Source: Patiria miniata
Taxonomy: Eukaryota > Echinodermata > Asteroidea > Valvatida > Asterinidae
DNA: 64,000 nt
Assembly: GCF_015706575.1 (NCBI RefSeq)
Contig: NW_024037051.1
Coordinates: 18,061,153-18,125,152, forward strand
Direction of reading: 5' to 3'
The position numbers and the translations under genes were made by a program. The notes below the pieces were generated by a model. It saw only the letters and a list, made by a program, of their open reading frames with translations, was not told the origin of the DNA and searched no databases. Positions 25,401-36,700 of this stretch are shown in pieces; the first letter of the stretch is position 1, and every line of letters begins with the position of its first letter.

Positions 25401-27439
25401 CCCAAGAATTGTGGAGAAAATGCAAGATGTAGTCACTCACACCCGCTAGTTGAGTTTTTTGCAGTACATGCCATAGCAAGGCCTGTCAGCGCCATGCAAC
25501 ACCGCCTCTCTATGTCTCGATCAAAAACTACCTTAACATAAAACATTCTAGACAAACTGTACGTTGTTCGGAAGCTGCTTAATAGCTCTACAACCTGCAA
25601 AAACAAGCAAGTCTTTAGACCCAAGAATTGTGGAGAAAATGCAAGATGTAGTCACTCACACCCGCTAGTTGCGTTTTGTGCAGTACATGCCATAGCAAGG
25701 CCTGTCATCGCCATGCAACACCGCCTCTCTATGTCTCGATCAAAAACAACCTTAACATAGGAAATTCTAGACAAACTCTACGTTGCTCGGAAGCTGCTGA
25801 TTAGCTCTACAACCTGCAAAAACAAGCAAGTCTTTAGACCCAAGAATTGTGGAGAAAATGCAAGATGTAGTCACTTACACCCGCTAGTTGCCTTTTGTGC
25901 AGTACATGCCATAGCAAGGCCTGTCAGCGCCATGCCACACCGCCTCTCTATGTTTCGAACAAAAACTACCTTAACATAGAAAATTCTAGACAAACTGTAC
26001 GTTGTTCGGAAGCTGCTGAATAGCTCTACAACCTGCAAAAACAAGCAAGTCTTTAGACCCAAGAATTGTGGAGAAAATGCAAGATGTAGTCACTCACACC
26101 CGCTAGTTGAGTTTTTTGCAGTACATGCCATAGCAAGGCCTGTCAGCGCCATGCAACACCGCCTCTCTATGTCTCGATCAAAAACTACCTTAACATAAAA
26201 CATTCTAGACAAACTCTACGTTGTTCGGAAGCTGCTAAATAGCTCTACAACCTGCAAAAACAAGCAAGTCTTTAGACCCAAGAATTGTGGAGAAAATGCA
26301 AGATGTAGTCACTCACACCCGCTAGTTGAGTTTTTTGCAGTACATGCCATAGCAAGGCCTGTCAGCGCCATGCAACACCGCCTCTCTATGTCTCGATCAA
26401 AAACTACCTTAACATAAAACATTCTAGACAAACTCTACGTTGTTCGGAAGCTGCTAAATAGCTCTACAACCTGCAAAAACAAGCAAGTCTTTAGACCCAA
26501 GAATTGTGGAGAAAATGCAAGATGTAGTCACTCACACCCGCTAGTTGCGTTTTGTGCAGTACATGCCATAGCAAGGCCTGTCATCGCCATGCAACACCGC
26601 CTCTCTATGTCTCGATCAAAAACAACCTTAACATAGGAAATTCTAGACAAACTCTACGTTGCTCGGAAGCTGCTGATTAGCTCTACAACCTGCAAAAACA
26701 AGCAAGTCTTTAGACCCAAGAATTGTGGAGAAAATGCAAGATGTAGTCACTCACACCCGCTAGTTGCCTTTTGTGCAGTACATGCCATGGCAAGGCCTGT
26801 CAGCGCCATGCCACACCGCCTCTCTATGTCCCGATCAAAAACTACCTTAACTTAGAAAATTCTAGACAAACTCTACGTTGTTCGGAAACTGCTGAATAGC
26901 TTTACAACCTGCACAAACAAGCAAGTCTTTAGACCCAAGAATTGTGGAGAAAATGCAAGATGTAGTCACTCACACCCGCTAGTTGCGTTTTGTGCAGTAC
27001 ATGCCATAGCAAGGCCTGTCATCGCCATGCAACACCGCCTCTCTATGTCTCGATCAAAAACTACCTTAACATAGGAAATTCTAGACAAACTCTACGTTGT
27101 TCGGAAGCTGCTGAATAGCTCTATAACCTGCAAAAACAAGCAAGTCTTTATACCCAAGAATTGTGGAGAAAATGCAAGACGTAGTCACTCACACCCGCTA
27201 GTTGCGTTTTGTGCAGTACATGCCATAGCAAGGCCTGTCAGCGCCATGCCACACCGCCTCTCTATGTTTCGAACAAAAACTACCTTAACATAGAAAATTC
27301 TAGACAAACTGTACGTTGTTCGGAAGCTGCTGAATAGCTCTACAACCTGCAAAAACAAGCAAGTCTTGAGTTCCACGAATTGTGGAGAAAATGCAAGACG
27401 TAGTCACTCACACCCGCTAGGCGCGTTTTGTGCAGTACA

Positions 27440-30004
27440 TGCCATAGCAAGGCCTGTCAGCGCCATGCCACACCGCCTCTACATGTCTCGATCAAAAACT
27501 ACCTTAACATAGGAAATCCTAGACAAACTGTACGTTGTTCGGAAGCTGCTGAATAGCTCTACAATCTGCAAAAACAAGCAAGTCTTTAGACCCAAGAATT
27601 GTGGAGATTATGCAAGACGTAGTCACTCACACCCGCTAGTTGCGTTTTGTGCAGTACATGCCATAGCAAGGCCTGTCAGGGCCATGCCACACCGCCTCTC
27701 TATGTTTCGAACAAAAACTACCTTAACATAGAAAATTCTTGACAAACTGTACGTTGTTCGGAAGCTGCTGAATAGCTCTACAACCTGCAAAAACAAGCAA
27801 GTCTTGAGACCCACGAATTGTGGAGAAAATGCAAGACGTACTCACTCACACCCGCTAGTTGCGTTTTGTGCAGTACATGCCATAGCAAGGCCTGTCAGCG
27901 CCATGCCACACCGCCTCTCAAGGTCTCGATCAAAAACTACCTTAACATAGGAAATTCTAGACAAACTGTACGTTGTTCGGAAGCTGCTGAATAGCTCTAC
28001 AACCTGCAAAAACAAGCAAGTCTTTAGACCCAAGAATTGTGGAGAAAATGCAAGATGTATTCACTCACACCCGCTAGTTGCGTTTTGTGCAGTACATGCC
28101 ATAGCAAGGCCTGTCAGCGCCATGCCACACCGCCTCTCTATGTCTCGATCAAAAACTACCTTAACATACGAAATTCTAGACAAACTGTACGTTGTTCGGA
28201 AGCTGCTGAATAGCTCTACAACCTGCAAAAACAAGCAAGTCTTTAGACCCCAGAATTGTGGAGAAAATGCAAGACGTAGTCACTCACACCCGCTAGTTGC
28301 GTTCTGTGCAGTACATGCCATAGCAAGGCCTGTCAGCGCCATGCCACACCGCCTCTCTATGTTTCGAACAAAAACTACCTTAACATAGAAAATTCTAGAC
28401 AAACTGTACGTTGTTCGGAAGCTGCTGAATAGCTCTACAACCTGCAAAAACAAGCAAGTCTTGAGACCCACGAATTGTGGAGAAAATGCAAGACGTAGTC
28501 ACTCACACCCGCTAGTTGCGTTTTGTGCAGTACATGCCATAGCAAGGCCTGTCAGCGCCTTGCCACACCGCCTCTCTATGTCTCGATCAAAAACTACCTT
28601 AACATAGGAAATCCTAGACAAACTGTACGTTGTTCGGAAGCTGCTGAATAGCTCTACAATCTGCAAAAACAAGCAAGTCTTTAGACCAAAGAATTGTGGA
28701 GATTATGCAAGACGTAGTCACTCACACCCGCTAGTTGCGTTTTGTGCAGTACATGCCATAGCAAGGCCTGTCAGCGCCATGCCACACCGCCTCTACATGT
28801 CTCGATCAAAAACTACCTTAACATAGGAAATCCTAGACAAACTGTACGTTGTTCGGAAGCTGCTGAATAGCTCTACAATCTGCAAAAACAAGCAAGTCTT
28901 TAGACCCAAGAATTGTGGAGATTATGCAAGACGTAGTCACTCACACCCGCTAGTTGCGTTTTGTGCAGTACATGCCATAGCAAGGCCTGTCAGGGCCATG
29001 CCACACCGCCTCTCTATGTTTCGAACAAAAACTACCTTAACATAGAAAATTCTTGACAAACTGTACGTTGTTCGGAAGCTGCTGAATAGCTCTACAACCT
29101 GCAAAAACAAGCAAGTCTTGAGACCCACGAATTGTGGAGAAAATGCAAGACGTAGTCACTCACACCCGCTAGTTGCGTTTTGTGCAGTACATGCCATAGC
29201 AAGGCCTGTCAGCGCCATGCCACACCGCCTCTCAAGGTCTCGATCAAAAACTACCTTAACATAGGAAATTCTAGACAAACTGTACGTTGTTCGGAAGCTG
29301 CTGAATAGCTCTACAACCTGCAAAAACAAGCAAGTCTTTAGACCCAAGAATTGTGGAGAAAATGCAAGATGTATTCACTCACACCCGCTAGTTGCGTTTT
29401 GTGCAGTACATGCCATAGCAAGGCCTGTCAGCGCCATGCCACACCGCCTCTCTATGTCTCGATCAAAAACTACCTTAACATACGAAATTCTAGACAAACT
29501 GTACGTTGTTCGGAAGCTGCTGAATAGCTCTACAACCTGCAAAAACAAGCAAGTCTTTAGACCCCAGAATTGTGGAGAAAATGCAAGACGTAGTCACTCA
29601 CACCCGCTAGTTGCGTTCTGTGCAGTACATGCCATAGCAAGGCCTGTCAGCGCCATGCCACACCGCCTCTCTATGTTTCGAACAAAAACTACCTTAACAT
29701 AGAAAATTCTAGACAAACTGTACGTTGTTCGGAAGCTGCTGAATAGCTCTACAACCTGCAAAAACAAGCAAGTCTTGAGACCCACGAATTGTGGAGAAAA
29801 TGCAAGACGTAGTCACTCACACCCGCTAGTTGCGTTTTGTGCAGTACATGCCATAGCAAGGCCTGTCAGCGCCATGCCACACCGCCTCTCTATGTCTCGA
29901 TCAAAAACTACCTTAACATAGGAAATCCTAGACAAACTGTACGTTGTTCGGAAGCTGCTGAATAGCTCTACAATCTGCAAAAACAAGCAAGTCTTTAGAC
30001 CCAA
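27440..30004 (-). repeat. Two near-identical 6-monomer repeats (1,314 bp each)
   Basis: Unit 27,440-28,753 is repeated at 28,754-30,004 or so, with an offset of exactly 1,314 bp (6 x 219). Shared rare variants include 'ctctacatgtctcg', 'tcagggccatgcc', 'attcttgacaaactg', 'ctcaaggtctcgatc' and 'gttctgtgcag'. Few differences are visible, so the duplication is recent or was homogenised by gene conversion. Confidence 0.8.
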
Positions 30005-31782
30005 GAATTGTGGAGATTATGCAAGACGTAGTCACTCACACCCGCTAGGCGCGTTTTGTGCAGTACATGCCATAGCAAGGCCTGTCAGCGCCATGCCACA
30101 CCGCCTCTTTATGTTTCGAACAAAAACTACCTTAACATAGAAAATTCTTGACAAACTGTACGCTGTTCGGAAGCTGCTGAATAGCTCTACAACCTGCAAA
30201 AACAAGCAAGTCTTGAGACCTACGAATTGTGGAGAAAATGCAAGACGTAGTCACTCAAACCCGCTAGTTGCGTTTTGTGCAGTACATGCCATAGCAAGGC
30301 CTGTCAGCGCCATGCCACACCGCCTCTCAAGGTCTCGATCAAAAACTACCTTAACATAGGAAATTCTAGACGAACTGTACGTTGTTCGGAAGCTGTTGAA
30401 TAGCTCTACAACCTGCAAAAACAAGCAAGTCTTTAAACCCAAGAATTGTGGAGAAAATGCAAGAAGTAGTCAATCACACCCGCTAGTTGCGTTTTGTGCA
30501 GTACATGCCATACCAAGGCCTGTCAGCGCCATGCCACACCGCCTCTCTATGTTTCGAACAAAAACTACCTTAACATAGAAAATTCTTGACAAACTGTACG
30601 TTGTTCGGAAGCTGCTGAATAGCTCTACAACCTGCAAAAACAAGCAAGTCTTTAGACCCAAGAATTGTGGAGAAAATGCAAGACGTAGTCACTCACACCC
30701 GCTAGTTGCGTTTTGTGCAGTACATGCCATAGCAAGGCCTGTCAGCGCCATGCCACACCGTCTCTCTATGTCTCGATCAAAAACTACCTTAACATAGGAA
30801 ATCCTAGACAAACTGTACGTTGTTCGGAAGCTGCTGAATAGCTCTACAATCTGCAAAAACAAGCAAGTCTTTAGACCCAAGAATTGTGGAGATTATGCAA
30901 GACGTAGTCACTCACACCCGCTAGTTGCGTTTTGTGCAGTACATGCCATAGCAAGGCCTGTCAGCGCCATGCCACACCGCCTCTTTATGTTTCGAACAAA
31001 AACTACCTTAACATAGAAAATTCTTGACAAACTGTACGTTGTTCGGAAGCTGCTGAATAGCTCTACAACCTGCAAAAACAAGCAAGTCTTGAGACCCACG
31101 AATTGTGGAGAAAATGCAAGACGTAGTCACTCACACCCGCTAGTTGCGTTTTGTGCAGTACATGCCATAGCAAGGCCTGTCAGCGCCATGCCACACCGCC
31201 TCTCAAGGTCTCGATCAAAAACTACCTTAACATAGGAAATTCTAGACAAACTGTACGTTGTTCGGAAGTTGTTGAATAGCTCTACAACCTGCAAAAACAA
31301 GCAAGTCTTTAGACCCAAGAATTGAGGAGAAAATGCAAGAAGTAGTCACTCACACCCGCTAGTTGCGTTTTGTGCAGTACATGCCATAGCAAGGCCTGTC
31401 AGCGCCATGCAACACCGCCTCTCTATGTCTCGATCAAAAACTACCTTAACATAGGAAATTCTAGACAAACTCTAAGTTGTTCGGAAGCTGCTGATTAGCT
31501 CTACAACCTGCAAAAACAAGCAAGTCTTGAGACCCACGAATTGTGGAGAAAATGCAAGACGTAGTCACTCACACCCGCTAGTTGCGTTTTGTGCAGTACA
31601 TGCCATAGCAAGGCCTGTCAGCGCCATGCCAAACCGCCTCTCTATGTCTCGATCAAAAACTACCTTAACATAGGAAATTCTAGACAAACTGTACGTTGTT
31701 CGGAAGCTGCTGAATAGCTCTACAACCTGCAAAAACAAGCAAGTCTTTATATCATAGAATTGTGGAGAAAATGCAAGACGTA

Positions 31783-32197
31783 TCTGTGATGTTTCCAGGA
31801 TAGACCGTGCAGAAAGACAAAGAAACAGCAACATAAAAGTCAAGGTATTTTTGCCTTTTTTCTATGGAGTCACATGAGCACACTCACTTGAAAAATATAA
31901 CATGACTAAAGCAGGGGCTGGTTGGAGATAGAGCCTTCCTCTACACAACTTTAATTTGAGTCAAGGTTTCATAATTTTGTAGCTAAATCAAATTGGAAAT
32001 ACTTGCAAACATATACAAGCCCTACTTTAGAATTGACAATCTCTGGGAATTTGTTTCTCGTACAGTTTTAAAAAACATTCCATTCATTGCTAATGTTTAT
32101 TTCTCAAGTTAAAACATGCAGTGCCTGTTGCACAATAAGAAAATGCAATTTGCAATTAAAAATTGCTGTCATTTGAGAAAGGGATTTTTCTCGTAAT
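31783..32197. other. Non-satellite island, left part, no gene seen
   Basis: AT-rich single-copy-looking sequence between the end of satellite A and the CXC-like fragment. No start codon with a supported reading frame, structured RNA or inverted repeat was recognised. A pyrimidine-rich stretch followed by 'acctgcag' just before 32,212 could be an old splice acceptor for the fragment, but this is weak. Confidence 0.5.
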
Positions 32198-32613
32198 TTG
32201 ACAACCTGCAGATACAACATGTTCCAGATGGGAACTGTGATGGAGTCATTGATGCCGCCAAACAAGGATGCCTTGCACCTGCACGTAAAGAGGGCTAACT
32301 ACCAGGCAGCCATATACAAGCGGGTCCTGGATGCACGTCCTGAAGTGCCGTCTAGTCTCCACACAGAAGAGGATGGAAGGTCATCGGCGATGACATCAGT
32401 ATCCATTGGATGGATCTTCCCCCTGCCCCAGACAGTGTCATGGAATTTGCCCATTGCTCATGTAAAAAAAGTCAATGCACAAAAAAGGCCAGTGTAGCTG
32501 TCTTGAAAAAACTGCCATGCACAGACTTGTGCAATTGCACCAACTGTGAAAACATGCCAAGTGAAGGGCAGCGCACTTCACCCGAAAGTGATGATTCAGA
32601 TATCGAGGATTAA
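32198..32613 (+). pseudogene. Frameshifted fragment of a cysteine-rich CXC-type (tesmin/TSO1-like) protein
   Basis: Two overlapping frames together give the C-terminal part of a protein type found in many invertebrate genomes, often as repeated or retro-copied genes. Frame one (from 32,198) has 'LHLHVKRANYQAAIYKRVL' followed by 'ARPEVPS'. Frame two (to the stop at 32,613) has 'WMDLPPAPDSVMEF', then cysteines in CXC spacing ('CSCKK', 'CTDLCNCTNCEN') and an acidic tail ending 'DDSDIED'. Frame changes near 32,365-32,375, and again around two A-runs at about 32,480-32,510 where a 'CSC' motif sits out of frame, so at least one and probably three indels break it. CXC domains bind zinc and DNA in tesmin/LIN54 proteins. 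The function of this wider family is not known to me. No intact N-terminal part is visible. Confidence 0.6.
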
Positions 32614-33700
32614 CTAATGTAAAAACTGACCATCACATACACGTACGTCTATCTAAATAAGGAATAAGATTGTCACTTGAGAAATTTTGAATCACACAGT
32701 CTGCTTCCCATCCATTTAGGTATTTCCAAATATGAATCAATAGGACTTATGTTTAACTAATGATAGTACAAGTAATATAGTAACTAAAAAAACACCAAAT
32801 TTCAATCTTACGGTTGAAATGGACACCGTTGACTTTGTTGCGGGATTTTTCCACTTTTTCAGCAAGGGGATGGGAAATAATTTTACCGTGTGTTTTCCTT
32901 TTCGACAATCCTTTTTTTTTTCTTTTAAAGCGTTGACCGTGAAGCCAAATAAGTTTTTTGTGGTAATTAGTAAGGGCTTAAAACAGGTTTATTCCTCTTC
33001 GGTAACGTTCGTGCTTACAGTGTTATTTGTTGTAGATCAAATAGACTCTATTAAGACATCATTGAGAGCTTTTTGTTACTGTAATTACTTTTTTTGGGGG
33101 GTGCAGAAGATTGTCCTCCAAGATGCTACGCAAAAGGCCTAAAAGGCTCTCTCTAGGTTGATGCCTTTGTGCAGAGAGAAATGTTTCACATTTTATTTTA
33201 GAGGTATTCACCAATCCTTTCATACATTGTACCATGTTCTCAACAGCAGTTCTGGTTTCTGTGAAGGTTGATGACATGTTTCGTGTTCTCCTTCGACCCT
33301 TCAAATGATTTGAAATTTAGACAACGGAACTCACTAACGGATGTAGTTTCCAGATGTCAATGGATTCGCCGTTGAAAGATTCATGTCTGTTCACCATTTT
33401 TGCAATGACTAACCTTTGTTGAGATATATGAAGAAAAGAGGGGTGCCAGGTTGCAACAGTCCTTCCTGGAACGTGTTTAATATTTAAGACAGTTGACAAA
33501 AAATCAAAAGTACATATAATTGCAGTATATTTTAATCCTCAAAAATATTGGCTCCATCAGAGACGCAAACCGCAAGCACTGTATTATAATCTTTGCCAAT
33601 CACAGTAATTATTTCTCAAGTCTTTTTAATTACTGTTTACCGTATTGTTTTTTGTATGAATAAATATCGTCAAAGGCTGAAGTTATAAAGCACTTTGGTC
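32614..33700. other. Non-satellite island, right part, no supported gene
   Basis: AT-rich sequence with homopolymer T runs. Short minus-strand frames at 33,059-33,304 and 33,317-33,499 have ordinary-looking composition but no recognised domain, and no splice structure could be defended. An AATAAA lies near 33,658. Satellite B starts at about 33,701. Confidence 0.45.
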
Positions 33701-36700
33701 ATGTTTAAATCGGAAGGGCGCTAGACCTGAAACTTTTGGAGAAAAGCCCGGACGTAGTAGCGGATGCCACTTGTTTTGCTTTTGTGCAGTAAGTCCCATA
33801 GGGAGGCCTGTCAGCGCCAACCCGCCTGGCTCCCATGTGTCGCAGCCTAAAGGTACCTTAACCTAGATGGATCTGGACAAACTTGGTACCGTTTTGAAGC
33901 GGATGAATGGGCCAACCAGCATGCAAATCGGCAGAGCGGTAGACCTGAAACATTTGGAGAAAAGCCCGGACGTAGTAGCTGATGACACTTGTTTCGCTTT
34001 TGTGCAGTAAGTCTCATAGGGAGGCCTGTCAGCGCCAACCCGCCTGGCTCCCATGTGTCGCAGCCTAAAGGTACCTTAACCTGGATGGATCTGGACAAAC
34101 TCGGTACCGTTTTGAAGCGGATGGATGGGCCAACCAGCATGCAAATCGGCAGAGCGGTAGACCTGAAACATTTGGAGAAAAGCCCGGACGTAGTAGCTGA
34201 TGACACTTGTTTCGCTTTTGTGCAGTAAGTCTCATAGGGAGGCCTGTCAGCGCCAACCCGCCTGGCTCCCATGTGTCGCAGCCTAAAGGTACCTTAACCT
34301 GGATGGATCTGGACAAACTCGGTACCGTTTTGAAGCGGATGAATGGGCCAACCAGCATGCAAATCGGCAGAGCGCTAGACCTGAAACTTTTGGAGAAAAG
34401 CCCGGACGTAGTAGCTGATGACACTTGTTTCGCTTTTGTGCAGTAAGTCCCTTAGGGATGCCTGTCAGCGCGAACCCGCCTGGCTCCCATGTGTCGCAGC
34501 CTAAAGGTACCTTAACCTAGATGGATCTGGACGAACTCTTTACCGTTTTGAAGCGGATGAATGGGTTAACCAGCATGCAAATCGGCAGGGCGCTAGACCT
34601 GAAACTGTTGGAGAAAAGCCCGGACGTAGTAGCGGATGCCAGTTGTTTCGCTTTTGTGCAGTAAGTCCCATAGGGAGGCCTGTCAGAGCCAACCCGCCTG
34701 GCTCCCATGTGTCGCAGCCTAAAGGTACCTTAAGCTAGATGGATGTGAACGAACTCGGTACCCTTTTGAAGCGGATGAATGGGCCAACCAGCATGCAAAT
34801 TGGCAGGGCGCTAGACCCGAAACTGTTGGAGAAAAGCTCGGACGTAGTAGCGGATGCCACTTTTTTCGCTTTTGTTCAGTAAGTCCAATGGGAGTCCTGT
34901 CAGCGCCAACCCGCCTGGCTCCCATGTTTCGCAGCCTAAAGGTACCTTAACCTGGATGGATCTGGACAACCTCGGTACCGTTTTGAAGCGGATGAATGTG
35001 TTAACCAGCAGGCAAATCGGCAGAGCGCTAGACTTGACACTTTTGGAGAAAAGTCCGGACGTAGTAGCGGATGCCACTTGTTTCGCTTTTGTGCAGTAAG
35101 TCCCATGAGGAGTCCTGGCAGCGCCAACACGCCTGGCTCCCATGTTTCGCAGCCTAAAGGTACCTTAACCTAGATGGATCTGGACAAAGTCTTTACCGTT
35201 TTGAAGCGGATGAATGTGTTAACCAGCATGCAAATCGGCAGGGCGCTAGACCTTAAACTGTTGGAGAAAAGCCCGGACGTAGTAGCGGATGCCACTTGTT
35301 TCGCTTTTGTGCAGTAAGTCCCATAGGGAGGCCTGTCAGAGCCAACCCGCCTGGCTCCCATGTGTCGCAGCCTAAAGGTACCTTTACCTGGATGGATTTG
35401 GACAAACGCGGTACCGTTTTGAAGCGGATGAATGGGCCAACCAGCATGCAAATCGGCAAGGCGCTAGACCTGAAACTGTTGGAGAAAAGCCCGGACGTAG
35501 TAGCGGATGCCACTTGTTTCGCTTTTGTGCAGTAATTCCCATAAGGAGTCCTGTCAGCGCCAACACGCCTGGCTCCCATGTTTTGCTGCCTAAAGGTACC
35601 TTAACCTAGATGGATCTGGACGAACTCTTTACCGTTTAGAAGCGGATGAATGGGTTAACCAGCATGCAAATCGGAAGGGCGCTAGACCTGAAACTGTTGG
35701 AGAAAAGCCCGGACGTAGTAGCGGATACCACTTGTTTCGCTTTTGTGCAGTAAGTCCCATAGGGAGGCCTGTCAGAGCCAACCCGCCTGGCTCCCATGTG
35801 TCACAGCCTAAAGGTACCTTAACCTGGATTGATCTGGACAAACTCGGTACCGTTTTGAAGCGGATGAATGGGTTAACCAGCATGCAAATTGGCAGGGCGC
35901 TAGACCCGAAACTGTTGGAGAAAAGCTCGGACGTAGTAGCGGATGCCACTTTTTTCGCTTTTGTTCAGTAAGTCCAATGGGAGTCCTGTCAGCGCCAACC
36001 CGCCTGGCTCCCATGTTTCGCAGCCTAAAGGTACCTTAACCTGGATGGATCTGGACAACCTCGGTACCGTTTTGAAGCGGATGAATGTGTTAACCAGCAT
36101 GCAAATCGGCAGGGCGCTAGACTTGACACTTTTGGAGAAAAGCCCGGACGTAGTAGCGGATGACACTTGTTTCGCTTTTGTGCAGTATGTCCCATAGGGA
36201 GTCCTGTCAGCGCGAACCCGCATGGCCCCCATGTGTCGCAGCCTAAAGGTACCTTAACCTGGATGGATCTGGACAAACTCGATACCGTTTTGAAGCGGAT
36301 GAATGGGCCAACCAGCATGCAAATCGGCAAGGCGCTAGACCTGAAACTGTTGGAGAAAAGCCCGGACGTAGTAGCGGATGCCACTTGTTTCGCTTTTGTG
36401 CAGTAAGTCCCATGAGGAGTCCTGGCAGCGCCAACACGCCTGGCTCCCATGTTTCGCAGCCTAAAGGTACCTTAACTTAGATGGATCTGGACAAAGTCTG
36501 TCCCGTTTTGAAGCGGTTGAATGTGTTAACCAGCATGGAAATCGGCAGGGCGCTAGACCTTAAACTGTTGGAGAAAAGCCCGGACGTAGTAGCGGATGCC
36601 ACTTGTTTCGCTTTTGTGCAGTAAGTCCCATAGGGAGGCCTGTCAGAGCCAACCCGCTTGGCTCCCATGTGTCGCAGCCTAAAGGTACCTTTACCTGGAT

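Larger units (their letters stand above)
12317..31782 (-). repeat. Satellite A, block 2 (inverted orientation, about 89 copies)
   Basis: The same 219-bp satellite as block 1, but reverse-complemented. Copies here are more diverged and fall into recognisable types: 'gttgcctttt', 'gttgcgtttt' or 'gttgagtttttt' near the monomer start; 'gtcagcgcc' or 'gtcatcgcc'; 'catgcaacacc' or 'catgccacacc'; 'tctcgatc' or 'tttcgaac'. Spacing stays at 219 bp with few indels, except in the first 2 kb after the gap where single-base indels are frequent. The array ends sharply at about 31,782: the last monomer breaks after 'gcaagacgta', where 'gtcactcac' is expected. The recurring 63-residue ORFs on the minus strand come from the monomer sequence and are not genes. 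Confidence 0.96.

Noticed and set aside
12636..31843. Recurring 63-residue minus-strand frames (MGLKTCLFL...) and related ORFs in satellite A
   Set aside because: They follow the 219-bp monomer, are closed by a stop in each copy, change with the monomer without silent-site bias, and show no domain.
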